64,000 nt of DNA from Sphingobacteriaceae bacterium. GTDB taxonomy: Bacteria > Bacteroidota > Bacteroidia > Sphingobacteriales > Sphingobacteriaceae. The stretch spans positions 124,001 through 188,000 of the forward strand of contig CANHGR010000003.1 in NCBI GenBank assembly GCA_947460875.1. The letters are read 5' to 3'. The notes beneath the pieces were generated by a model. The model ran no database searches. It had not been told where the DNA came from and saw nothing but the letters and a program-made list of their open reading frames with translations. The position numbers and the translations under genes were made by a program. The stretch's first letter is position 1. Each line of letters starts with the position of its first letter. Positions 26,558 to 34,310 of the stretch are shown here, piece by piece.

Positions 26558-27523
26558 ATGATTATAATTACAGGAGCAGCAGGATTTATAGGAAGCTGTT
26601 TAGTGCAAAAGCTGAATGAAGAAGGATTTTACGACCTGATTTTAGTAGACGATTTTTCAAGGTCTTACAACAATAAAAACCTTGTCGGGAAGAAATTTTC
26701 TAATCAGATAGACCGTGAAGAATTTGCCCCCTGGCTTCGCGAAAACCAATTGCATGTTCAATTCATATTTCATATCGGTGCCAGAACGGATACAACTGAG
26801 TTTGATGTGGAGATATTTAACCGATTAAATCTAAACTACACCAAAGAAATCTGGAATATCTGTGTTGAGTTTGGCCTACCACTGGTCTACGCGTCCTCTG
26901 CGGCCACTTACGGATTAGGTGAGCATGGTTATGATGACGACGAAAGCAAAATTAACTTGCTGAAGCCTCTTAACCCTTACGGAGATTCTAAAAATGATTT
27001 TGATATCTGGGCGCTTAAGCAGGACAAAAAGCCTTATTTCTGGGCGGGTTTAAAATTTTTCAACGTTTATGGGCCTAACGAATATCATAAGGGAAGAATG
27101 GCTTCCGTAATTTTCCATACGTACAAACAGATTCAAAAGAATGGTACCATGAAGTTATTTCAATCACACCGCGCAGACGTAAACCATGGCGAACAAAAAC
27201 GGGATTTTGTTTACGTAAAAGACGTGGCTGACGTACTTTATTTTTTCATGCATCATCGTAAAGACTCTGGGATCTACAACCTTGGATCGGGTAGAGCAAA
27301 CACTTTTTTAGATTTAGCGACACATACGTTTAAAGCGTTGGACAAAAAGCCTGAGATTGAGTTCATTCCAACGCCTGAAGATATAAGAGATAAGTATCAG
27401 TATTTTACAGAAGCAAAAATGGATAAGCTCAAGGCTATTGGATATCATAAACCTTTCCATAACCTTGAAGAGGGAGTAGAAGATTATGTAAGGAATTACC
27501 TGATTTCTGAAACCTATTTATAA
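26558..27523 (+). CDS. hldD: ADP-L-glycero-D-manno-heptose 6-epimerase (HldD-like)
   Basis: Extended short-chain dehydrogenase making the heptose precursor of LPS inner core. NAD(P)-binding Rossmann motif GAAGFIGS is at residues 6-13 from ATG 26558; the catalytic YxxxK appears as YGDSKND, and SSAATYG is the Ser region. 321 residues. The frame extends upstream to TTG 26492, but those 22 residues are encoded largely by the repeat-like element, so the ATG directly before MIIITGAAGFIG is preferred. It overlaps the end of the convergent LolE-like gene by 6 bp. Confidence 0.88.
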   Translation: MIIITGAAGFIGSCLVQKLNEEGFYDLILVDDFSRSYNNKNLVGKKFSNQIDREEFAPWLRENQLHVQFIFHIGARTDTTEFDVEIFNRLNLNYTKEIWNICVEFGLPLVYASSAATYGLGEHGYDDDESKINLLKPLNPYGDSKNDFDIWALKQDKKPYFWAGLKFFNVYGPNEYHKGRMASVIFHTYKQIQKNGTMKLFQSHRADVNHGEQKRDFVYVKDVADVLYFFMHHRKDSGIYNLGSGRANTFLDLATHTFKALDKKPEIEFIPTPEDIRDKYQYFTEAKMDKLKAIGYHKPFHNLEEGVEDYVRNYLISETYL

Positions 27524-28738
27524 ATTTTCCTTGAGATCAACGGCATTTTTTATGCTCAATCGCGAAGCGATTGAAGATGCCGCAACCGAAATAAGACTTA
27601 CTGTAAAAAAGATCAATACAAAATCCTGCCATTTTAAAATAATGGGATAAGAGTTGTCTGCAATTAACGTAACATCTTCCATTTTAATAAAACCATACTG
27701 CTGTTGGAGCAGGCAGAATAACAACCCCGTTAGCATTCCACTTACACATCCTGCCATCGAAATCATCATCCCTTGCGAAAAAAATATCCTTCTAACTAAA
27801 GTATCGTTTGCGCCCATACTTTTCAAGATGGCCACGTCTTTCCGCTTATCCATCACTAGCATAGTCAATGACCCGATAATATTGAAAATTGCAATGATTA
27901 AAACAAAAGTCAAAATCAGAAAAACTGCACTCTTTTCGCTATTTAAAATCTTATATAGCAACTGGTTCTGCTGAGCGCGATTTTTTACAATAAATTTAGA
28001 GCCTAAATTGGCGGATAACTCCTCCTGAATGGCATATACAGAACTTGTTTGAACACTTAATTCTAAAGCCGAGACATTTTCTTCTTCTTCCATTAATTCT
28101 CGGGCAAAACCAATAGGAAGCAACACGATGGGATCAAGCTGCTTTTGCATCTTTAGAACTCCGGAAGGCGCAATAGTTTTTATAGTAAATTGTTCTGCAG
28201 GATTAGTAGAACCACTCTTTCGTGGAGCGTAAATTTGCAAATAATTGAGCTCCTGATTCAACTCAATACCCAGTGAAGATTGAACAAGGGATCCAATAAC
28301 AGCATAATTATTACTCTCCGTCTGAAGAGTTAAAGTCCCCTCAGACAACAAACTATCAGGCTCCCGTCCCTTTAAAAAATCACTGCTTACACCTTTGATA
28401 GTAGCGATATACTGTATCCCATCGTATTCTAGTAGGGCCTTTTCCTGTAACACTTCAACATAAGCAGTAACTCTTGGGTCCTCTTTCAGTTGGGCTAAAT
28501 ATTGAATCCTTGGGTCAAAAGTCTTTCCTTGAGCCGGCTCAATGACAAGCTCGGGTGTAATAGAATTATACAAAGACAAAACAAGACCTTCAAAACCATT
28601 AAATACAGATAGAATAATCACTAAAGCCGCAGTACCCACAAAAACTCCCAGCATTGAAATACCCGAAATAAGGTTAATTGCATTAAGTGATTTCTTTGAG
28701 AAAAGATACCGACGGGCTATATATATTGATACATTCAA
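27518..28738 (-). CDS. LolC/LolE-like ABC transporter permease
   Basis: A 406-residue inner-membrane permease of the FtsX/MacB type that extracts lipoproteins for transport to the outer membrane. One N-terminal helix (INLISGISMLGVFVGTAALVIIL), a large periplasmic domain at about 50-270, and three C-terminal helices (VFLILTFVLIIAIFNIIGSL; GMMISMAGCVSGMLTGLLFC; LIFFTVSLISVAASSIAS). The coupling segment VMDKRKDVAILKSMGAND is typical. The ATPase partner (LolD) is not adjacent. It is followed downstream on the same strand by nothing but the convergent hldD. Confidence 0.9.
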   Translation of the reverse strand: MNVSIYIARRYLFSKKSLNAINLISGISMLGVFVGTAALVIILSVFNGFEGLVLSLYNSITPELVIEPAQGKTFDPRIQYLAQLKEDPRVTAYVEVLQEKALLEYDGIQYIATIKGVSSDFLKGREPDSLLSEGTLTLQTESNNYAVIGSLVQSSLGIELNQELNYLQIYAPRKSGSTNPAEQFTIKTIAPSGVLKMQKQLDPIVLLPIGFARELMEEEENVSALELSVQTSSVYAIQEELSANLGSKFIVKNRAQQNQLLYKILNSEKSAVFLILTFVLIIAIFNIIGSLTMLVMDKRKDVAILKSMGANDTLVRRIFFSQGMMISMAGCVSGMLTGLLFCLLQQQYGFIKMEDVTLIADNSYPIILKWQDFVLIFFTVSLISVAASSIASRLSIKNAVDLKENL

Positions 28739-28749
28739 AATATTTTAGC

Positions 28750-29388
28750 CTAAGTGAAAAATGGATTATACTTCTTTTCGTATCCGATCGTAGTCGAAGG
28801 GCCGTGTCCGGGATATACTTTACAGTCATCAGGTAACAAGAAAAGCTTATGCTCGATATTAGCGATCAACTGATCGTGGTTTCCTCCAGGCAGGTCGGTA
28901 CGTCCAATGCTTCCACTAAAAAGCACATCGCCCCCAATAAGAAAGTTATCTTTTCGATTATAAAAACATAGGTGGGCCGGCGAATGTCCGGGGGCAAAGA
29001 TCAGTTCCAATTCAGATTCTCCAAAACTAATGCTTCCTGTTTCAGGAAGGTAAATCTCGGGTAAAGGAGATACCTCATATCGCATCCCCATTTGAGGTGC
29101 ATATGCAGGCACAGAGCTAATTACCGGAATCTCTCCCTGGTGAAATTGTGGTAGAAGTCCGTAGGTATCGCAAACCCATTTATTACCGAGCACATGGTCA
29201 ATATGGCAATGGGTGTTTAGTAAGAGAACCGGCTTCAATTTATTTTCACTTACGAAGTGAAGGATGGAATTTTCCTCTTCTCCAGTATACATCCCGGGAT
29301 CGATGATAACGCACTCAAGGGTATGATCAAAGAGGATGAATGTATTTTCCTGGTAAGGATTAAAAGCAAATGACTTTATGGTGATCAT
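28750..29388 (-). CDS. MBL-fold metallo-hydrolase (glyoxalase II-like)
   Basis: From ATG 29388 (MITIKSFAFNPYQENTFIL) about 212 residues; the upstream in-frame start adds nine hydrophobic residues that do not fit. Metal motif HxHxDH appears as NTHCHIDHVLGN, followed by APGHSPAHL, GGDVLFSGSIGRTDLPGG and YPGHGPSTTIG, as in the YcbL-type short glyoxalase II subgroup that lacks the long C-terminal domain. Substrate is probably a thioester, but persulfide or lactone hydrolysis cannot be excluded. It lies 11 bp upstream of the LolE-like gene on the same strand. Confidence 0.9.
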   Translation of the reverse strand: MITIKSFAFNPYQENTFILFDHTLECVIIDPGMYTGEEENSILHFVSENKLKPVLLLNTHCHIDHVLGNKWVCDTYGLLPQFHQGEIPVISSVPAYAPQMGMRYEVSPLPEIYLPETGSISFGESELELIFAPGHSPAHLCFYNRKDNFLIGGDVLFSGSIGRTDLPGGNHDQLIANIEHKLFLLPDDCKVYPGHGPSTTIGYEKKYNPFFT

Positions 29389-29427
29389 AAAGTAAAGGTA
29401 ACAACACATTAGCAAAACAGACTTGTG

Positions 29428-29435
29428 TATCTTTG
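29428..29435 (+). promoter_or_regulatory. -7 box of the DCC gene, TATCTTTG
   Basis: Perfect TAnnTTTG on the plus strand, 13 nt before ATG 29449, supporting that start over the upstream in-frame codon at 29425, which lies before the box. Confidence 0.45.
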
Positions 29436-29448
29436 TTTAATTAGAAAA

Positions 29449-29793
29449 ATGGATAAAACAATTGTCTTTTATGATCAAAGCTGCAGAATGTGTATCGGAG
29501 TAACCGGCTGGCTCGCGCGCATTGATGGAAAGAGACAATTTCAGCTTGAACCCTATCAAAATTCAGAATATCTTAAAGAACATCCTGAATTGTCAGGCTC
29601 TGATTTTGAAAAGCAAATCCATGTAGTTACTGCACATGGTCTATTAGTAAAGGGAGCTGATGCAATTTTTGAAATATGGAGAAAAACTGAGCACTGGAGC
29701 AGCTTTATGGCCTATTTACTTAGGCTACCGCCGTTTATTTGGCTCGCTAGACCTGCATACAAACTTGTTGCCCAATTTAGAAACCAATTCTAA
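29449..29793 (+). CDS. DCC-family thiol-disulfide oxidoreductase-like protein (DUF393)
   Basis: A 114-residue protein from ATG 29449. The N-terminal TIVFYDQSCRMC is the DxxC..C signature that names the DCC family, with a CxxC-type pair (Cys-Arg-Met-Cys). The middle VTAHGLLVKGADAIFEIWRKT and the C-terminal RLPPFIWLARPAYKLVAQFRNQF are conserved in YuxK-like members. A thioredoxin-like redox role is inferred from fold; no substrate is known. It is convergent with gldD, with a 1-bp gap. Confidence 0.85.
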   Translation: MDKTIVFYDQSCRMCIGVTGWLARIDGKRQFQLEPYQNSEYLKEHPELSGSDFEKQIHVVTAHGLLVKGADAIFEIWRKTEHWSSFMAYLLRLPPFIWLARPAYKLVAQFRNQF

Positions 29794-29794
29794 T

Positions 29795-30373
29795 TTATCC
29801 CTTCCACTTAAAGGAGCTGATGAACACATCGATATCCTTTTTGATAAAATCTATTACCGGCTGAATAGAATCAAGCCTTGGTTGCTCATTAAAATATAAG
29901 GCCCCGCGTATATAGTGATGGGTGCTGTCTGTCAGAAAAAATTGAACAGCAGAAGCTGTATTTCCATCAATACTATAAAAAGTTCCATACACGTTCTTTC
30001 CCGGATATGAAATAACTCCTTCATCGATCGCCGTAGCCTTGATGGTGTGCTTAAAAGCAAAAGTACGGGCATCTTCTACAAGCTCATCAAAAACTTTCCT
30101 AGAAGTTACGCGCTGATAGCTGAGGTGAATGCGACCGTTAAAGTTGGGATAAATTACATCTATCCAACAAGGCTTAGCTCCCGCAGAATTGTCGGGCACA
30201 ATTTTTGAATAAAGAGGAAAATCAAACGAATAAGGGCAGTCCTGATCATACTTTTGATAGCTTTTTTCGGGAAAATCTATTCGGAAATATCCTCTTGGTT
30301 TTGGTGCATAATCATTTTCACAGGCCGTAAATACCATGGAAATAAAAAAAAACAAAGGAATTATCGCCCTCAA
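29795..30373 (-). CDS. gldD: Gliding motility lipoprotein GldD
   Basis: About 192 residues. The mature part (PKPRGYFRIDFPEKSYQKYD) matches GldD, needed for gliding and for type IX secretion function in Bacteroidota. The lipobox FTAC and the short hydrophobic leader (RAIIPLFFFISMVFTAC) need a start at TTG 30373, 5 nt past the aroE stop; the longer frame to 30538 would overlap aroE by 160 bp and place a non-signal segment first. GldD also occurs in non-gliding species, so motility is not implied. Third gene of comA-aroE-gldD. Confidence 0.88.
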   Translation of the reverse strand: MRAIIPLFFFISMVFTACENDYAPKPRGYFRIDFPEKSYQKYDQDCPYSFDFPLYSKIVPDNSAGAKPCWIDVIYPNFNGRIHLSYQRVTSRKVFDELVEDARTFAFKHTIKATAIDEGVISYPGKNVYGTFYSIDGNTASAVQFFLTDSTHHYIRGALYFNEQPRLDSIQPVIDFIKKDIDVFISSFKWKG

Positions 30374-30377
30374 TGAA

Positions 30378-31157
30378 TTAGGTGTTCCAGATTTCCCAGG
30401 CCTTTTCAGCCTGCAGATGAAGCATTTCCATTCCGTTCTTAACGCTCGCGCCATTAGCTTTTCCCTTAGCCAAAAACGCTGTTTCTGCAGGATTATAGAT
30501 GAGGTCATACAGTAAATGCTTTGCAGTAATAGACTCATATGGTATTTGAGGAAACTCGCTGATGTTTGGTGACATTCCCACTGGTGTAGTGTTGATAATC
30601 AACAAATGATCGGAGAGAATATCTTTATTTAAATCCTTATAAAAAAGCTGACCTTTCCCGGGTTTTCTTGAAACAAATTTGTGAGAAATTTTGAGCTTTC
30701 TTAAGACATAAGATACAGCCCGAGCTGCCCCGCCGTTTCCGAGGATTAATGCTTCCTTGTGTTCCTTTTTTAAGAGTGGTTTAAGCGACTTTTCAAAAGC
30801 ATACGCATCTGTATTATACCCTTCCAAACGTACTTTTGTAGCGAAAAGATCTCCATTAAAGAACGCTTCCACGGGTTTATGTCCGCCTATTTTAATACAG
30901 TTAACCGCATCTATCTCTTTGGCTGCCTTATCTACCTTGTCTAGATAAAACATCACGCCTATCTTGTGTGGAATGGTAACATTCAAGCCTACAAGATCAG
31001 GTTCAGCTCTGATCAATTCCGGGAGATCGCTCAAATTGGGCAACGGAAATAGTTCATAAACATGATCTTCAATTCCCTCTTTTTCAAACTTTTGGGTAAA
31101 ATATTCTTTTGAAAAAGAATGCGTGAGCGGATAGCCGATCAATCCGAGCTTTTTCAT
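30378..31157 (-). CDS. aroE: Shikimate dehydrogenase
   Basis: NADPH-dependent reduction of 3-dehydroshikimate in aromatic amino-acid synthesis. 259 residues. LGLIGYPLTHSFSKEYF gives the shikimate-binding Ser pair, NVTIPHK the catalytic Lys, GYNTDAYAF the catalytic Asp, and LGNGGAARAV the nucleotide-binding loop. NTTPVGM follows. Middle gene between comA (18-bp gap) and gldD (4-bp gap). Confidence 0.96.
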   Translation of the reverse strand: MKKLGLIGYPLTHSFSKEYFTQKFEKEGIEDHVYELFPLPNLSDLPELIRAEPDLVGLNVTIPHKIGVMFYLDKVDKAAKEIDAVNCIKIGGHKPVEAFFNGDLFATKVRLEGYNTDAYAFEKSLKPLLKKEHKEALILGNGGAARAVSYVLRKLKISHKFVSRKPGKGQLFYKDLNKDILSDHLLIINTTPVGMSPNISEFPQIPYESITAKHLLYDLIYNPAETAFLAKGKANGASVKNGMEMLHLQAEKAWEIWNT

Positions 31158-31175
31158 GATAAACTTATTTCTGAA

Positions 31176-31940
31176 TTATTTTTTGTCGAGAAAATGATTA
31201 AAAGTATCTCCTCTTAATCCTAAACGAATCGTTTCAAGTGGTATTACTTCTGCAGGTGCAATATTACCCAAGTTTACATTAGTATCAATGAGTTTTATAA
31301 ACCATACTTGCTGTGATTTCTGTGGCGCTTCCCAGATAATTTTTTCCTGCGGAATCTGAGTTAATATCTCGTCTACCAAACCTTCCCGCACTTCGCCTGA
31401 ATCTCTATAAATCCCGGCATTTCCTCCCTCTCTAGCTTCGGCAATTACCTTCCAAGAACCGGCTTCAAGTTCAGCTTTCATTAAAGCAATCCATTTATAA
31501 GGTGCAAAGATTTTCTGCGCATCTTTAGAACCTACTTCAGAAATAACAGTAACCTGCTCACTTAATTTGCGGATATAGTCACATTTTACTTCATGAGGAA
31601 TCTCAATCGAACCATCCGAAACCTCAGCATGCTTTAATCCATATTGGTCTAGTACGCGTCGGTAATCATCAAATTGATCTCTAATAACAAAGGCTTCAAA
31701 TAAAGTTCCTCCAAAATAGACTGGGATACCGGCATCGCTATAGATTTTAAGCTTCTCTTTCAAGTTTGGTGTTACAAATGACGTAGCCCAACCTAGTTTA
31801 ATAATGTCTGTATAAGCACCGGCCACTTCAAGGAAATTTTCTGCTTCCTTAAGGCTGAGTCCTTTATCCATCACCATCGTTAAACCTTTTTCTCTCGGCT
31901 TTACCGTGCGTTCTGGAAGATTATTTAATACGTAATTCAT
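31176..31940 (-). CDS. comA: Phosphosulfolactate synthase
   Basis: Adds sulfite to phosphoenolpyruvate, forming (2R)-phospho-3-sulfolactate; first step of coenzyme M synthesis in methanogens and of sulfolactate formation in some bacteria. 254 residues, TIM barrel. KPREKGLTMVMDKGLSL, DIIKLGWATSFV, GIPVYFGGTLFEAF, EVSDGSIEIP, SEVGSKD and AREGGNAGIYRDSGEVR match the ComA family closely. No coenzyme M genes accompany it. It heads an operon with aroE and gldD. The role in Bacteroidota is not established; a sulfonated metabolite or sulfonolipid precursor is one inference. Confidence 0.9.
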   Translation of the reverse strand: MNYVLNNLPERTVKPREKGLTMVMDKGLSLKEAENFLEVAGAYTDIIKLGWATSFVTPNLKEKLKIYSDAGIPVYFGGTLFEAFVIRDQFDDYRRVLDQYGLKHAEVSDGSIEIPHEVKCDYIRKLSEQVTVISEVGSKDAQKIFAPYKWIALMKAELEAGSWKVIAEAREGGNAGIYRDSGEVREGLVDEILTQIPQEKIIWEAPQKSQQVWFIKLIDTNVNLGNIAPAEVIPLETIRLGLRGDTFNHFLDKK

Positions 31941-32012
31941 ATGCGCGTAAATCTCAAAAAAAAATCCAATACTTTCACATTTTGATTGTATCGGATTTTA
32001 ATGGGTTAAATC

Positions 32013-33416
32013 TTAACGGCTGTAGCGGTTAATGATATCTATAATTATTTTGTTTTCTTGTAGCTGTGGCAGATATTCAAATAAAATTGAGTGCTTTTCC
32101 GGGTCACTACTCAAAGCAACCTCTAAATAATGAATCGCTTCATTATACTGCCCGTCGGCAAATAAATAGGCCACCATTCGATAATAAAGTTCAGCTGCAT
32201 CCGGGTTGGTTTTAATTGCTTCAGAAATAATCCCTATTGCTTCGCTGAACTTTTCTTGCTCATAAAGCACAGAAGAATAATCAAGCCAGGCCTCAACGTC
32301 CAGGGGATTTAGTTCAACTACCTTTTCATATGCCTTTTCAGATTCGTCAAGGTTTCCTAACTTGTATTGAGCATCTGCGATCGCAAACCAATAATCGGCG
32401 TTTTTATCGTCGAGCTCCAGAGCCTTTTTATAAAAATGAAGCGATTCGAAATGACGTTCTTCAAAATCAAGTGTCACACCGATTCCAAACCAGGCATCCG
32501 CTAACTTTTGATCGAGCTTTACCGCTTTTTTATAATAAGAGCGCGCTTCTTCCATCTGCTCCAGCTTTTCATAACATTCACCAACGGCGCAGTAAGTGTC
32601 TGCACTTGGTGGTTCATACTCAAAAGTTTGTTTATAGACTTCTATAGCTTCATTATAACGATCCAGATGTACAAGCGAATTTCCTTTGTTAAAATAGGCG
32701 GAAGCAAAATTATCTTTAATCAGTATCGCGTAATCATAGGCATCAATCGCCTTTTCATGCAGCTCTAATTTATTATATGCATTGCCAAGGTTGTACCAGG
32801 CTGCGTATGAATAGGGCTCATTATCGATATACTGCATGTAAAAAAGGATGCTTTCCTCCTGCTTATCCAAAACATCATAACAAAATGCCAATTCGTACAG
32901 TGCATCTTGATTCTCCATATTCTGTTCCAGACATTGCTTTAGATAGGTAGCGGCATTCTCATAATCGCCCATATTCTGATAAACGTAGGCCATATGTAAA
33001 AGTATCTCGTCCTTACTTTCTGCAAGTCCAAGCGCTCTATTGTAATTTTCTAGGGCTTCTTGCGATTGCTCCAACCCCTCATAAATATTGCCTCTGATTG
33101 TATAAATATCTGCCTCAGACGACTCCAGGATTTCAGCTTTGTTCAACGTGTCAAATGCCTGATCAAACTGATTAGTCGCGACAAATAATTGCGCTTGTTT
33201 AATAAGAAATATTACTGCAAAAGGATGTTGATTACGGGCGTACTCCACCACTTGAAGCGCCTTAATGGGATCGCTTTTTTCGATGTAAAAATCAATAATA
33301 TTTTCAAAAGCGTGCGCATCAAAAAAGTACTGATCCTGGTTGCGGATCATTTCTTCGTAACGCTCAACCGAAAATCTTGGATCTTCGGAAAAATCAAACT
33401 CAAAATCTTCTTCCAT
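32013..33416 (-). CDS. Tetratricopeptide repeat protein, cytosolic
   Basis: A 467-residue protein with no signal peptide, acidic N-terminus (MEEDFEFDFSEDPRF), and about eleven consecutive TPR motifs from residue 25 to the end, for example DALYELAFCYDVLDKQEESILFY-type repeats spaced by 34 residues. TPRs are protein-binding scaffolds; the partner is unknown. Similar acidic-headed TPR proteins are widespread in Bacteroidota. It stands alone: 72 bp upstream of comA's start and about 200 bp from the RprY-like gene. Confidence 0.9.
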   Translation of the reverse strand: MEEDFEFDFSEDPRFSVERYEEMIRNQDQYFFDAHAFENIIDFYIEKSDPIKALQVVEYARNQHPFAVIFLIKQAQLFVATNQFDQAFDTLNKAEILESSEADIYTIRGNIYEGLEQSQEALENYNRALGLAESKDEILLHMAYVYQNMGDYENAATYLKQCLEQNMENQDALYELAFCYDVLDKQEESILFYMQYIDNEPYSYAAWYNLGNAYNKLELHEKAIDAYDYAILIKDNFASAYFNKGNSLVHLDRYNEAIEVYKQTFEYEPPSADTYCAVGECYEKLEQMEEARSYYKKAVKLDQKLADAWFGIGVTLDFEERHFESLHFYKKALELDDKNADYWFAIADAQYKLGNLDESEKAYEKVVELNPLDVEAWLDYSSVLYEQEKFSEAIGIISEAIKTNPDAAELYYRMVAYLFADGQYNEAIHYLEVALSSDPEKHSILFEYLPQLQENKIIIDIINRYSR

Positions 33417-33614
33417 TCAAATAAAAAACTTAATACCCCTGATTAAGAACGTCCGCTGACAATAAAATCAAATTAGTCAAAATAGACTCTACCAAGTGTT
33501 TTATTTTTCCACATCCCGTTAGGACTTTCTTAAACCCTTAAAAAACAAGATTTAAGAGTTAAAAGAAATCGCTAAATGATACAAAAATACGAAAATTAAA
33601 ATTCATGCTTCTCT

Positions 33615-34310
33615 TTAGCTAACCAACAGCTTATATCCTTTCCCGTGAACGTTCACGATCTCGACGCTTGGATCATCTTTGAGGTATTTCCTTAACTTAC
33701 TCAAAAATACATCCATGCTCCGGCCATTAAAATAGTTGTCGTCATGCCAAATACTAAGCAGGGCTTCTTCACGGGTTAAAATTGAATTTTTATGAAGGCA
33801 TAGCAGGCGTAAAAGATCGGCTTCCTTTGTGGAAACCTTTTGCATGTTTTGATCGCGATTAATTACCTGACCAGTGTAATCAAAATGATAGCTGCCTATT
33901 TTGAATAGTTCCGGACCAGAGTTCTCCCAATAATTATCCGGATTACTCGCTCGTTTCAGAAGGGCGTTTATCCTCAAAAGAAGCTCTTCAATTCGAAAAG
34001 GTTTGGTGATATAATCATCGCCTCCAAGTTCAAAAGCCTGGGTTTTGTCTTCCATCATTCCTTTTGCCGTTGCAAAGATGATCGGCACATTTGAATTCAA
34101 CTTTCTAATATCCTTTGCCAGCGAAAAGCCATCTTTTTTTGGCATCATGATATCCAAAATGCATAAATCAAATTTGTGTTTCGTAAAGGCGGCAAGTCCT
34201 TCTTCACCGTTTTTACATAAAACTACATCAAACTTGCCTTTCAGTTGCAGGTAGTCATGTAGTAACATTCCCAGGTTTGGGTCATCTTCAGCTAAAAGAA
34301 TTTTTTTCAT
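33615..34310 (-). CDS. Response regulator, OmpR/PhoB family (RprY-like)
   Basis: A 231-residue regulator. Receiver with acidic pocket ED at 8-9, phospho-Asp53 in CILDIMMPKKDG, and Lys in DYITKPFR. The C-terminal winged helix (VSTKEADLLRLLCLHKNSILTREEALLSIWHDD to NVHGKGYKLLVS) binds DNA. Its start overlaps the end of the kinase gene by 4 nt (ATGA-type), so both come from one transcript. The pair resembles Bacteroides RprX/RprY in size and order; the name is by resemblance only. Confidence 0.93.
   Translation of the reverse strand: MKKILLAEDDPNLGMLLHDYLQLKGKFDVVLCKNGEEGLAAFTKHKFDLCILDIMMPKKDGFSLAKDIRKLNSNVPIIFATAKGMMEDKTQAFELGGDDYITKPFRIEELLLRINALLKRASNPDNYWENSGPELFKIGSYHFDYTGQVINRDQNMQKVSTKEADLLRLLCLHKNSILTREEALLSIWHDDNYFNGRSMDVFLSKLRKYLKDDPSVEIVNVHGKGYKLLVS

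Noticed and set aside
30374-30538. Upstream part of the long gldD frame
   Set aside because: It overlaps aroE by 160 bp and lacks GldD similarity; TTG 30373 gives a proper lipoprotein signal.
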